DNA from: DASSSY01 sp035708205
GTDB taxonomy: Bacteria > Bacteroidota > Bacteroidia > Chitinophagales > Chitinophagaceae
Length of the DNA stretch: 64,000 nt
NCBI GenBank assembly: GCA_035708205.1
Contig: DASSSY010000006.1
Coordinates: 434,001 to 498,000, forward strand
Reading direction: 5' to 3'
A program made the position numbers and the translations under genes. Shown here piece by piece: positions 15,675-24,198 of this stretch. The notes below the pieces were generated by a model. That model did no database searches, had not been told where the DNA came from, and worked only from the letters and a program-made list of their open reading frames with translations. Within the stretch, counting starts at the first letter, position 1. The number at the start of each line of letters is the position of its first letter.

Positions 15675-16805
15675 TTAGTTCCTGCTTTTCACTTTTTCGA
15701 TCATGTTTCTTTGCCATCCGGAAAAATCACCGTCAATGATATGTTGCCGGGCTTCTTTGACCAAATGTAGATAAAAACTCAGATTTTGCAGGCTGGCCAA
15801 TTGCAGGGCCAGAATTTCCTTAGCGACAAATAAGTGTCGTAAATAGGCTCTTGTGTAATAATTAACAGGATGATCGCCCAGGCCTTCATCAATAGGCCGG
15901 AAATCAGTAGCCCATTTCTTGTTTTTGATATTAACCACTCCCCCGGTCGTGAACAACATGCCGTTCCGGCCGTTTCTTGTGGGCATTACGCAGTCAAACA
16001 TGTCAATGCCCATACCGATGCCTGCCAGGATATTCCAGGGAGTGCCAACGCCCATTAAATAGCGGGGTTTTTGCTCCGGCAAGATGGCGCAAACTTGTTC
16101 GGTAATTTCATACATTAAGGCTTCCGGTTCTCCTACCGAAACACCGCCGATCGCATTGCCTTCCGCGTTCTGGGTGGCAATAAATTCAGCAGAAATTCTT
16201 CTTAATTCAGGAAAAGTGCTGCCCTGAACGATAGGGAAAAGACTTTGGTGATAGCCGTATTTCGGTTGGGTTGCCCCGAACTGGGTAACGCATCTTTCCA
16301 GCCAGCGATGGGTCCGTTCCATAGATTTCCGCGCGTATTCAAAATCACAGGGGTAAGGAGTACATTCGTCAAAAGCCATAATGATGTCAGCCCCGATGCT
16401 TCTTTGGATATCAATAACGCTCTCCGGGGTAAACAAATGCCTGGAGCCATCAATATGAGATTGGAAAATGGCGCCTTCTTCTTTTAATTTGCGGTTGCCG
16501 GACAGGGAAAAGACCTGAAAGCCGCCACTGTCGGTCAGAATGGGCTTTGACCAGTGATTGAACCGGTGCAAGCCGCCTGACTGTTCCAGGATGTCCAGGC
16601 CAGGACGGAGATAGAGATGATAGGTATTACCCAAAATGATCTGCGCTCTGATGTCCTGTTCAAGCTGTTGCTGCGAAATGGCTTTGACGCTTCCGGCGGT
16701 GCCTACCGGCATAAAGATAGGCGTTTCAATATCACCGTGGTCGGTATGGATAATGCCGGCTCTTGCACCTGTTGCCGCATCCTGAGCAATAAGTTCGAAT
16801 TTCAT
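15675..16805 (-). CDS. tgt: tRNA-guanine(34) transglycosylase, zinc-site-lacking type
   Basis: A 376-residue TIM-barrel enzyme that swaps G34 for the queuosine precursor in tRNAs with GUN anticodons. Catalytic Asp residues sit in ILTDSGGFQVFSL and in MGIDMFDCVMPTRNGRNG, and GGVSVGE is present. The classical C-x-C-x2-C...H zinc site of the bacterial family is missing: where E. coli has DCDCYTC, this protein has LGDHPVNYY. The start at 16805 lies 7 nt from an upstream TAnnTTTG box. The lptG-like gene follows. Confidence 0.95.
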   Translation of the reverse strand: MKFELIAQDAATGARAGIIHTDHGDIETPIFMPVGTAGSVKAISQQQLEQDIRAQIILGNTYHLYLRPGLDILEQSGGLHRFNHWSKPILTDSGGFQVFSLSGNRKLKEEGAIFQSHIDGSRHLFTPESVIDIQRSIGADIIMAFDECTPYPCDFEYARKSMERTHRWLERCVTQFGATQPKYGYHQSLFPIVQGSTFPELRRISAEFIATQNAEGNAIGGVSVGEPEALMYEITEQVCAILPEQKPRYLMGVGTPWNILAGIGMGIDMFDCVMPTRNGRNGMLFTTGGVVNIKNKKWATDFRPIDEGLGDHPVNYYTRAYLRHLFVAKEILALQLASLQNLSFYLHLVKEARQHIIDGDFSGWQRNMIEKVKSRN

Positions 16806-16812
16806 GAAGGCG

Positions 16813-16820
16813 CAAAATTA
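16813..16820 (-). promoter_or_regulatory. -7 promoter box abutting the tgt start
   Basis: TAATTTTG on the minus strand matches TAnnTTTG and ends only 7 nt before the tgt ATG. Transcription from it would give a leaderless or nearly leaderless mRNA. Confidence 0.45.
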
Positions 16821-16877
16821 AGCATTCAAAACGGTATTTGCCCGGCCATCGTTGATGGGGACGCTATTTTACTGTTT

Positions 16878-16885
16878 TACATTTG
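16878..16885 (+). promoter_or_regulatory. -7 promoter box upstream of the LOG-family gene (first of two)
   Basis: TACATTTG matches TAnnTTTG on the plus strand, 151 nt before the LOG-family start. It may be a second promoter, further upstream than the box at 16914. Confidence 0.35.
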
Positions 16886-16913
16886 CGGAACACAGAAAGC
16901 ACAAAGAATAAAT

Positions 16914-16921
16914 TATCTTTG
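16914..16921 (+). promoter_or_regulatory. -7 promoter box upstream of the LOG-family gene (second of two)
   Basis: TATCTTTG matches TAnnTTTG on the plus strand. It ends 7 nt before the ATG of the 27-codon ORF at 16929. Confidence 0.5.
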
Positions 16922-16928
16922 TGCCCAA

Positions 16929-17012
16929 ATGAAAATGACTATATCTTACATAGAAAATAATGTTTCTATATATATGGTTACTAGTGAAATTAACAAGCCC
17001 TCTTTTTTGTAG
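16929..17012 (+). CDS. Possible 27-codon leader ORF before the LOG-family gene
   Basis: An ATG 7 nt after a TATCTTTG box opens a short frame (MKMTISYIENNVSIYMVTSE, then seven more residues) ending at TAG, 24 nt before the LOG-family start. The codons are AT-rich and unlike the neighbours, so it may be a chance frame in the 5' leader. It could also be an upstream ORF that affects translation of the next gene. Confidence 0.3.
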   Translation: MKMTISYIENNVSIYMVTSEINKPSFL

Positions 17013-17036
17013 AGTGCAAATTTTCCGTAAGAGATT

Positions 17037-17738
17037 ATGAAGGATGATGTTTTTAGAAAACTAAAATTAAGGGATTGGACTGAAACGCAGGCGCATTCCA
17101 GCTGGCAAATCTTTAAAATCATGGCTGAATTTGTTGAGGGCTTTGAAAAGCTGGCTAAGATCGGTCCCTGCATAACGATTTTCGGATCTGCCCGTACAAA
17201 GCATGAACATAAATATTATCAGTTAACGGTGGAAATCGCTCAAAAGCTTTCTGAAGCCGGCTTTGGGATTATCAGCGGTGGCGGCCCCGGGGTAATGGAA
17301 GCGGCTAACAAAGGCGCCAATATTGCCGGTGGAAAGTCCGTGGGGTTGAATATTGAATTACCTTTTGAACAGCATTACAATCCTTATATCGATCCGGATT
17401 GTCGTTTGGATTTTGATTATTTTTTTGTGCGCAAGGTGATGTTTACCAAATATTCCCAGGGCTTTGTCATGATGCCGGGCGGTTGGGGCACCATGGATGA
17501 ATTTTTTGAAGTGGCCACCCTAATTCAGACCAAGAAATTTACGCAGACCCCTATGGTCTGCGTAGGGCGCGGTTATTGGGAAGGGTTGTTTCATTGGATG
17601 AAAACCGTAATGCTGGAGCTGGAAAATAATATTAATCTCGATGATCTGGATCTGATTAAGGTGTTTGACACCGCCGATGAAGTGGTTAATTATATTCAGG
17701 AGTTCTATATGCAGAATAAGTTGAAACCAAACTTTTAA
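17037..17738 (+). CDS. LOG family (TIGR00730) Rossmann-fold protein, putative nucleotide phosphoribohydrolase
   Basis: A 233-residue cytoplasmic protein. The family signatures are complete: ISGGGPGVMEAANKGA (residues 80-95) and MPGGWGTMDEFFEV (near residues 142-155), the latter being the PGGxGTxxE motif that catalyses nucleotide N-glycosidic cleavage. Members release the base from nucleoside monophosphates, for example cytokinin ribotides in plants, AMP in bacteria. The bacterial substrate here is not known. The O-methyltransferase gene follows after 3 bp, so the pair should be translationally linked. Confidence 0.88.
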   Translation: MKDDVFRKLKLRDWTETQAHSSWQIFKIMAEFVEGFEKLAKIGPCITIFGSARTKHEHKYYQLTVEIAQKLSEAGFGIISGGGPGVMEAANKGANIAGGKSVGLNIELPFEQHYNPYIDPDCRLDFDYFFVRKVMFTKYSQGFVMMPGGWGTMDEFFEVATLIQTKKFTQTPMVCVGRGYWEGLFHWMKTVMLELENNINLDDLDLIKVFDTADEVVNYIQEFYMQNKLKPNF

Positions 17739-17741
17739 ATC

Positions 17742-18389
17742 ATGCAGCATACGATAACCCCCGAGCCCATTAGTGAATACGCGGAGCAATTTTCTTCTCC
17801 CGAATCAATTTTGTTAAAGGCTCTTAACGAAAAGACACACCGGGAAATCCCTGGCGCACAAATGCTTTCAGGCCATTTACAGGGACTGTTTTTGCAATTT
17901 ATCAGCCGAATGATCCGGCCTGAACGCATTCTGGAGGTCGGCACCTACACGGGTTATTCGGCCATATGCCTGGCTAAAGGCCTGGCAAAGGGCGGCATAT
18001 TGCATACTATTGATGTTGACGCGACATTACAGGAGGTCAGGAACGAGTTTTGGGCAAGAGAAGGCCTGGAGCAGGTCGTCGAACAACATATCGGACCGGC
18101 AGACAAAATTATTGCTGAATTGAAAGGAGCATTTGACCTGGTATTTATAGATGCTGATAAGCGGAATTATGGGGTATATTTCGATTTGGTTATTGATAAA
18201 GTAGCGCCAGGCGGCTGGATATTGGCTGATAATACCCTGTTTCACGGCGAGGTGGTCTTGCCCGAGGAGCAGCGGAGCAAGTCTGCCGGGTTTATTCATC
18301 AGTTTAACCGCAAAGTTTCCGCAGATAATCGTGTGGAACAGGTGATTTTGCCCGTCCGGGACGGCATCACGATTATTCGTAAAAAATAA
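17742..18389 (+). CDS. Class I SAM-dependent O-methyltransferase (catechol-type)
   Basis: A 215-residue cytoplasmic enzyme of the O-methyltransferase 3 family (caffeoyl-CoA/catechol type). Motif I, ILEVGTYTGYSAI, binds SAM. FDLVFIDADKRNYGVYFDLV carries the Asp residues that bind the divalent metal, and GWILADNTLFHGEV follows. The methyl acceptor cannot be read from the sequence. It is the second gene after the LOG-family gene. Confidence 0.88.
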   Translation: MQHTITPEPISEYAEQFSSPESILLKALNEKTHREIPGAQMLSGHLQGLFLQFISRMIRPERILEVGTYTGYSAICLAKGLAKGGILHTIDVDATLQEVRNEFWAREGLEQVVEQHIGPADKIIAELKGAFDLVFIDADKRNYGVYFDLVIDKVAPGGWILADNTLFHGEVVLPEEQRSKSAGFIHQFNRKVSADNRVEQVILPVRDGITIIRKK

Positions 18390-18414
18390 AATAATTCACT
18401 AAATAGTGTTACTT

Positions 18415-20262
18415 ATGAAGAGAAAGTTGATTACCCTTTTGGCGTTATTGTCTTTTAGCATTGCCGGGCAGGCGCAAAATGTAACCAATTCAGCTATTGA
18501 AGATTATATAAACCAATATAAGGGACTGGCCATTTCTGAGCAGATCAGGACAGGCGTTCCTGCCGCCATAACCCTTGCCCAGGGCATTTTTGAAACCGGA
18601 GGCGGTACGAGCGAATTATGTCTGAACGCTCATAACCATTTCGGCGTTAAATGTAAAGGCCAATGGAAAGGCGAGACATACAGCTATGATGACGACCAAA
18701 AGGATGAATGTTTCCGGAAATACGAGAATGACCGGCAATCGTTCATGGACCATTCCAATTTTTTAAAAAATAATTTGCGGTATAGCTGCCTGTTTAAGAT
18801 TGACCCTCAGCATTACCGGAAATGGGCGGAAGGTCTTCATGAATGCGGTTATGCCACCAATAAGCATTATGCCAGCAAGCTTATTGAATATATTGAGCAG
18901 TACGATTTAGAGCAATATACCGTTCAGGCATTGGAGGATACCCGGTTTGTAGACGGCCACGGCAGCGCCGGGGCGGACCAGCAAGCAGATCTTCTTGCTG
19001 CAGATAACGGTGTTCCCGCTCTGCCGCAGCCTGGAAAGGCTGATTCGAAAGGCGCAGTAGCCTACAGGCCGGATACGGAAGATATCCGGAAGATGGAAAG
19101 TAATGCTACCGCTCAACAGCAACCTGTTGACTGGGATACCGTTCGATTTTATGTAACCACTTATAAGAACGGTTTAAAAGGATTCTATGCGCCCAAGGGG
19201 GATTTGTTGTTGGAATATGCCATTAAACATTCTATCCGCTATGGAAAATTGCTAAGTATGAATGACTTGCCGGATGAGCCTTTAGCTGCCAACATGTTTA
19301 TTTATCTGGAAAAGAAAAGAAAAAAAGGGCGGGAAAAAGTGTTCCAGGTACAGCCGGGAATGGATATGATCCAGGTTAGCCAGGCTACAGGCGTGGATCT
19401 GGCCCAATTACGGTTGCTGAATCATTTGCGGCCGGGTGAAGATCCGGTTACCGGTGCATGGTTGCAACTTCAGGATATGGCACAAGCCAAACCCGCCCTG
19501 AAAGTCGCCGGGCAACAGCCTGAGGGAATAACAGCGGTACCTGGAGCACCGGTAAAATCTCCGGCAGTGATAAAGTCCTCGGATGACTATGTTGTCCTTA
19601 GGCCGGAAGACCGTCAAGGCAGAAATTCTGACCAGCGACCGGATACGGTTGTTTCTTCCGGAACTGCGGAACATATGGCGACCCAGGATGAGATGTCTGA
19701 GGAAGAAACCGGGAACGTTGTTGAAGGCTTGGGGCACCCTGTACAAGCCGGAACGACAGGATCATCCGTTGCTGATCCCGTTGCCGTAACTCCGGAAACG
19801 CAATTGTCCAATCTCCAGAAATTGCGGGCCAAGATGAATAGTATTGTTTACGGGGAAAAACAACCTGAGGAGGCGTCTGCGCGGAAAATAGGAACGCAAG
19901 AAAAGAGTCCCACCGGCACATCGGCCAAACAAAAAACGGAGACGAAAAATGACCATGCGGCGGTTACGCCTACGGAAAAGCTGAGGGCCTATATGCAATC
20001 AGTAAAGGAAAATCAATCCCCTGATGAGGATAAGCCGGAATATTATACCACGTTGCCTGCGGGACAAACACGGAAGAATGCGCCAATGGCAAATGTTGCA
20101 GAGCAGGGTGACAAGGTACAATATTATACGGTCAAAAGGGGCGATACGGCATATGGTATTGCCAAGAAATTCAATATTAGCTTGGAACAGTTGAGAGGGT
20201 GGAACCGGTTGTCAAAGTCAATGGTGGTTCAGGCAGGTGAAAAATTAAAGGTGACGCCTTGA
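18415..20262 (+). CDS. Secreted glucosaminidase with LysM domains (peptidoglycan hydrolase)
   Basis: A 615-residue exported protein. The start at ATG 18415 gives a neat signal peptide (MKRKLITLLALLSFSIAGQA), better than the GTG at 18406. Residues 25-165 form a glucosaminidase domain of the FlgJ/LytG type: ITLAQGIFETGGGTSELCL contains the catalytic Glu, with HNHFGVKCKGQW following. A degenerate LysM-like region lies near residues 300-365. A long Pro/Glu/Lys-rich linker precedes a clear C-terminal LysM (KVQYYTVKRGDTAYGIAKKF). It should cut between N-acetylglucosamine and N-acetylmuramic acid in the cell wall. It follows the methyltransferase gene closely and may be co-transcribed. Confidence 0.88.
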   Translation: MKRKLITLLALLSFSIAGQAQNVTNSAIEDYINQYKGLAISEQIRTGVPAAITLAQGIFETGGGTSELCLNAHNHFGVKCKGQWKGETYSYDDDQKDECFRKYENDRQSFMDHSNFLKNNLRYSCLFKIDPQHYRKWAEGLHECGYATNKHYASKLIEYIEQYDLEQYTVQALEDTRFVDGHGSAGADQQADLLAADNGVPALPQPGKADSKGAVAYRPDTEDIRKMESNATAQQQPVDWDTVRFYVTTYKNGLKGFYAPKGDLLLEYAIKHSIRYGKLLSMNDLPDEPLAANMFIYLEKKRKKGREKVFQVQPGMDMIQVSQATGVDLAQLRLLNHLRPGEDPVTGAWLQLQDMAQAKPALKVAGQQPEGITAVPGAPVKSPAVIKSSDDYVVLRPEDRQGRNSDQRPDTVVSSGTAEHMATQDEMSEEETGNVVEGLGHPVQAGTTGSSVADPVAVTPETQLSNLQKLRAKMNSIVYGEKQPEEASARKIGTQEKSPTGTSAKQKTETKNDHAAVTPTEKLRAYMQSVKENQSPDEDKPEYYTTLPAGQTRKNAPMANVAEQGDKVQYYTVKRGDTAYGIAKKFNISLEQLRGWNRLSKSMVVQAGEKLKVTP

Positions 20263-20303
20263 TAAAAGGTCGCCACCGGTGAATGTCACAAGGAGGTCTT
20301 TCC

Positions 20304-21293
20304 TTACAGGAAGCCTTTTTCTTTCATCCAGTCATCATTGTATATCTTACCGACATACCGGCTGCCATGATCGTGGAAAACCACAACTACCAGGTCATCG
20401 GGTGTAAGCCTGTCTTTCAGGTGATGCAGCCCCGCCAGCGCAGAACCGGCGGAATAACCGACAAAAATGCCTTCTTCACGTGTAATGCGGCGGGCCATAA
20501 GGGCGCCTTCTTTATCCGTAACCTGTTCAAAATGGTCGATAAACTCCTTCTCGTAGTTTTCCGGTACAAAATCTTCCCCGATGCCTTCGGTAATATAAGG
20601 ATGCACTTCCTGCTCGTCAATTTCACCCGTATTGAACCATTTGGTCAATAAAGAACCGTAGCTGTCAATGGCCCAGACTTTTACCCGGCTGTTTTGTTCT
20701 TTAAGGTATTTTCCTGTCCCGGTAACGGTACCACCGGTACCGGTGGCGACCACTAAATGGGTTATTTTCTTATCGGTTTGCTGCCATATTTCGGGACCGG
20801 TTTGTTCATAATGGGCCAGCCGGTTTGCCGGGTTATCATACTGATTGACATACCAGCTGTTAGGCGTTTCCTGCGCCAGCCGTTTAGACACCGAATAATA
20901 AGAACGAGGGTCTGTTGGTTCAACATTTGTCGGGCAAACAATGACTTCTGCTCCTAAAGCCCTGAGCATATCAAATTTTTCTTTGGATTGCTTGTCTGTA
21001 GAGGTAAAGATACATTTATAGCCTTTTTGAATGGCTGCCAGCGCCAGTCCCATGCCGGTGTTACCGGAAGTGCCTTCGATAATGGTGCCCCCGGGCTTTA
21101 TTTTGCCTTCCTGTTCGGCAACTTCCAACATTTTTAGGGCCATGCGATCTTTAATGGAGTTTCCGGGGTTGAAAAATTCAACCTTGGCATATACGGGGCA
21201 AGGGAAATCTTTGACAACGCTGTGGAGCCTGATTAATGGTGTCCGGCCAATGGTTTCGAGGATATTGTCAAAAACTTTCTTGTCTTGGGTCAT
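20304..21293 (-). CDS. PLP-dependent cystathionine beta-synthase / cysteine synthase-like enzyme
   Basis: A 329-residue fold-type II PLP enzyme. Lys48 in NPGNSIKDRMAL is the PLP lysine, EGTSGNTGMGLAL is the substrate loop and ATGTGGTVTGTGKYL binds the phosphate. The C-terminus (DHGSRYVGKIYNDDWM) resembles cystathionine beta-synthase more than CysK. It has no CBS regulatory domains and no haem-binding extension. It would condense serine with homocysteine or make cysteine. Assignment between the two is tentative. It is convergent with the glucosaminidase gene and the YggS gene lies 105 bp upstream. Confidence 0.85.
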   Translation of the reverse strand: MTQDKKVFDNILETIGRTPLIRLHSVVKDFPCPVYAKVEFFNPGNSIKDRMALKMLEVAEQEGKIKPGGTIIEGTSGNTGMGLALAAIQKGYKCIFTSTDKQSKEKFDMLRALGAEVIVCPTNVEPTDPRSYYSVSKRLAQETPNSWYVNQYDNPANRLAHYEQTGPEIWQQTDKKITHLVVATGTGGTVTGTGKYLKEQNSRVKVWAIDSYGSLLTKWFNTGEIDEQEVHPYITEGIGEDFVPENYEKEFIDHFEQVTDKEGALMARRITREEGIFVGYSAGSALAGLHHLKDRLTPDDLVVVVFHDHGSRYVGKIYNDDWMKEKGFL

Positions 21294-21398
21294 GATCGTG
21301 ATCGGTTTTATTCATTAATGAGAAATGCGAAAGTACAAAATTTGGATGAAGCAGACGGTCAGGGTCTGCCCGGGAATAAGAGCGTAAGCATGGGCGGC

Positions 21399-22079
21399 CT
21401 AGATGGTGCTTCGGCTGCCAAAGAGGAGGCTGCCGATACGGACCATAGTGCTGCCTTCCTGCAGGGCGAGCTCATAGTCCCCGCTCATGCCCATGGACAG
21501 CGTGTCAAAATTATGGTCGAAAAGAAAATAGCTTTTTCGAGCCGAATCGAAAATAGATTTTAATTGTTGAAAGTCTTTCCGGACCTGATTCTGATCTTCC
21601 GTAAAAGTAGCCATGCCCATGATTCCCTTTACCGTTACATTTTTCAGATGGCCTTTTTGAGCTTCATAATAACCGTAAAATTCCAATAATTCCTTGTCAT
21701 TCATACCGGTTTTGGTACTTTCGCCGGTAACATGCATTTGCAGGAGGCAGGAAATATTCCTGTCATGCTTAGCGGCTTCTTTGTTGATCTCTGTTAAAAG
21801 TTTAAAGGAATCAACGCTATGGATGAGGTGAACAAACGGCGCGATGTATTTGACTTTATTGCGTTGCAGATGCCCGATAAAATGCCACTGAATGTCTTCA
21901 GGTAATTGTTCCTGTTTGGCCACTAGCTCCTGTACGTAATTTTCGCCGAAGTCCCGTTGTCCCAGTTCATAAAGGGATCTGATATCTTCGACAGGTTTAA
22001 ATTTAGAAACGGCGATAAGCCGGACGCCTTTTGCCTGAAGGCGCCGGGTGATTTGCCCGAATGCCGCAGTGTTAATCAT
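21399..22079 (-). CDS. YggS/PROSC family PLP-binding protein
   Basis: A 226-residue single-domain PLP-binding TIM-barrel protein of the PLP homeostasis family. Lys26 in LIAVSKFKP is the PLP lysine, and the family patterns GENYVQEL, WHFIGHLQRNKVK, HSVDS and MGMSGDYELA are all present. It stabilises free PLP and has no known catalytic activity. It is 22 bp after the histidine kinase gene on the same strand, so they are probably co-transcribed. Confidence 0.93.
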   Translation of the reverse strand: MINTAAFGQITRRLQAKGVRLIAVSKFKPVEDIRSLYELGQRDFGENYVQELVAKQEQLPEDIQWHFIGHLQRNKVKYIAPFVHLIHSVDSFKLLTEINKEAAKHDRNISCLLQMHVTGESTKTGMNDKELLEFYGYYEAQKGHLKNVTVKGIMGMATFTEDQNQVRKDFQQLKSIFDSARKSYFLFDHNFDTLSMGMSGDYELALQEGSTMVRIGSLLFGSRSTI

Positions 22080-22101
22080 ATTGGATCGTATATTGAAGGG
22101 T

Positions 22102-23391
22102 TTAATTAATGCTTGTCGGTGTAAAAGAGAAATCTAAGATAAAGGTGCTGCCCTTTCCCAAAGCGCTTTCTACCTTTATTTTTGCCGAGTGAGCGTCAAC
22201 AACGGATTTTACATAACTAAGCCCTAATCCGAAACCTTTGACATTATGTAGGTTACCGGTATGGGCCCGGTAAAATTTTTCGAAAATATGAGCGACGGTT
22301 TCTTTGGACATGCCAATGCCGTTATCTTTTATTCTGATAATGATATTTTTATTATTGCCGTTTGCCGTTTCCACAATAATATGCTTGGGGTCCTTTGAAT
22401 ATTTAATGGCGTTGTCCAATAAATTAGTAATGATATTGGAAAAATGCACCTCATCGGCAAGTATCTCATGCTTTTGGGCGTTGAGGTATTGATCTAAAAT
22501 GCCGTTTTCATGGGCCATCCGTATAACAATATTGGCTGCGGCATTTTTAATGACTTCATGTACGTCAATCTTTTGAAGATTGATATTGATGCTGTTTTTT
22601 TCTAACTGGGCGGTTTGAAGGATCTTCTCAACCTGTTTGTGCATCCGTTCGTTTTCCTCGCGGATAATGCCGGCATAATAATCTAACTGGGTTTCATTTT
22701 TTTTGACCTTTTCATAACCCAGGGCATCAACGGCCAGAGAAATGGTGGCCATTGGTGTCTTAAATTCATGAGTCATATTATTGATAAAGTCTGTTTTCAT
22801 TTCAGACAGCTTTTTTTGCCGCAATACCGTCCGGACGGTAATATAAAACGCGCAGATGATGATCGCGGTGAAAATGACAGAGGCCAAGATCATCCACCAG
22901 GTCCGGCGGAGGATGTAATTTTTGGGTTGACGGATGTGTAGATAAAAGGTATAGCTGCCATCGTAGGTCAGCGCACGGGCATAGGAAGTAGAGCTCATAT
23001 CCCTGGTAAAGCCGTCAGAACAATTGAGCACCCATGGCAGGGGGCCGTCAATTTTGTATTCAAATGGCAAATCAATGTTGTGTTGCTTAAGTTCATGCCT
23101 GATGATCGTGTCAATATCCCGGCTGGGAATATGCGACAGCATGGACCATAAAAATTCAGTGGTGTTGGGGTCATCGCCTTCCCAGTCTAAAATGCTGGGA
23201 TTATAACCCACCTGTTGCGCGATGGCGTTTTTGATCCCGTCTTTAATGCCCCTGAAAGACAGGTCCAGGTCGTTCTTGTATTTACCTTTTTGAACTAAAA
23301 TGGCGTTTTGAATCCAGGACATCTGGATGAACATGAGCCCTAACAGGGAAAGGGTGATCAGGATAATAATGGAAGTGAAGGCTCTTTTCAT
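22102..23391 (-). CDS. Membrane sensor histidine kinase, orphan
   Basis: A 429-residue protein: membrane helix at residues 7-27, a periplasmic sensor of about 130 residues, membrane helix at 165-187, then a short linker without HAMP. The H-box NNMTHEFKTPMATISLA has phospho-acceptor His208. The N-box LLDNAIKYSKDP, G1 KDNGIGM, F-box FEKFYRAHTGN and G2 GFGLGLSYV complete the ATPase. No response regulator is encoded in the adjacent genes, so its partner is elsewhere. The signal is unknown. A promoter with good -33 and -7 elements lies upstream (23420-23453). Confidence 0.92.
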   Translation of the reverse strand: MKRAFTSIIILITLSLLGLMFIQMSWIQNAILVQKGKYKNDLDLSFRGIKDGIKNAIAQQVGYNPSILDWEGDDPNTTEFLWSMLSHIPSRDIDTIIRHELKQHNIDLPFEYKIDGPLPWVLNCSDGFTRDMSSTSYARALTYDGSYTFYLHIRQPKNYILRRTWWMILASVIFTAIIICAFYITVRTVLRQKKLSEMKTDFINNMTHEFKTPMATISLAVDALGYEKVKKNETQLDYYAGIIREENERMHKQVEKILQTAQLEKNSININLQKIDVHEVIKNAAANIVIRMAHENGILDQYLNAQKHEILADEVHFSNIITNLLDNAIKYSKDPKHIIVETANGNNKNIIIRIKDNGIGMSKETVAHIFEKFYRAHTGNLHNVKGFGLGLSYVKSVVDAHSAKIKVESALGKGSTFILDFSFTPTSIN

Positions 23392-23419
23392 ATTCCTTAA
23401 ACGTCATGAGGGAAGGATG

Positions 23420-23453
23420 CAAATGTACACCATCTGCTAATATAGGCCGCAAA
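23420..23453 (-). promoter_or_regulatory. Promoter of the histidine kinase-yggS operon
   Basis: On the minus strand TTTG (23453-23450) and TACATTTG (23427-23420) are separated by 22 nt, fitting the Bacteroidota -33/-7 pattern. The box ends 28 nt before the ATG. Confidence 0.65.
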
Positions 23454-23482
23454 CCGTTATCACACCGGGCGCCGCACGAAAA

Positions 23483-23523
23483 TTGTGAAAGTTTTTAAAT
23501 TGTGAATGGCTTTGGCTTGTGAA
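23483..23523 (+). repeat. Three TTGTGAA direct repeats at exactly 17-bp spacing
   Basis: TTGTGAA occurs at 23483-23489, 23500-23506 and 23517-23523. Both intervals are exactly 17 bp, and each repeat sits just upstream of or around the -33 element of the yqgE promoter. The spacer sequences differ. The arrangement suggests an operator or activator-binding array. The factor is unknown. Confidence 0.6.
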
Positions 23524-23540
23524 ATTATTTTATATCTTTA
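23511..23540 (+). promoter_or_regulatory. Promoter of yqgE
   Basis: TTTG at 23511-23514 and TATCTTTA at 23533-23540 are 18 nt apart. The -7 box has one mismatch to TAnnTTTG. The third TTGTGAA repeat lies between the two elements. Confidence 0.45.
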
Positions 23541-23562
23541 TATCAACTAAAGTCGTTTTAGT

Positions 23563-24144
23563 ATGAACATCTTGAACCCACAGGCGCAAAGCAAATACCC
23601 GCCGTCTTCAGGAATGGTTTTGATTGCGGAGCCTTATCTTGACGATCCGGGATTTGCCAGGACGGTAGTTTTATTATGTGAGCATGGCGATTTTGGCACG
23701 CTCGGTTTTGTGTTGAACCGGCCGTCATCCAATACCGTTAATATGTTGTTGCCTGAATTGAGGTTACCCGGTGTTCAGATTTTTGATGGCGGACCGGTTC
23801 AAACCGATACCTTGCAAATTATTCATAAAATCCCTCAGTTTTTAAGCGGAATTGAGATTCTTCCCGGCATTTTTTGGGGAGCTTCTTATCAGGAATTGGC
23901 TTCCCTTTGTACTTCCGCACATGAAATCCGACCGGATGATATTCGGCTGTTCCGGGGATATGCCGGTTGGGACTTTGGCCAGCTGGATGCTGAAATCCGG
24001 CAATACTCCTGGATCATTGCGCCAGCAAGCCGGGATATGATCTTCAATGTCCAAAGCCGGCAGCTTTGGGCAACGGCATTAAAATCTTTGGGTCATGATT
24101 TTGCCCTATTGACCAACTTGCCGCTTAATCCGATGCTGAATTAA
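23563..24144 (+). CDS. YqgE/AlgH family protein (DUF179)
   Basis: A 193-residue protein with the family's opening GMVLIAEPYLDDPGFARTVVLL, then GFVLNRPSS, a mid-segment IFDGGPVQ and the C-terminal GYAGWDFGQLDAEI. The family is widespread and its biochemical role is unresolved: AlgH in Pseudomonas affects alginate gene expression. The gene is preceded by a promoter overlapping three phased repeats and followed after 54 bp by a lipoprotein gene on the same strand. Confidence 0.92.
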   Translation: MNILNPQAQSKYPPSSGMVLIAEPYLDDPGFARTVVLLCEHGDFGTLGFVLNRPSSNTVNMLLPELRLPGVQIFDGGPVQTDTLQIIHKIPQFLSGIEILPGIFWGASYQELASLCTSAHEIRPDDIRLFRGYAGWDFGQLDAEIRQYSWIIAPASRDMIFNVQSRQLWATALKSLGHDFALLTNLPLNPMLN

Positions 24145-24198
24145 GAAATGGTTTTAACGCAAATAGCTTAGTTTTGAGGCTTAAATGCTTTTGTATTG

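Noticed and set aside
16617..17012. 131-codon plus-strand frame across the tgt 5' region
   Set aside because: Its first 60 codons are antisense to tgt; only the last 27 codons after the -7 box might be real.
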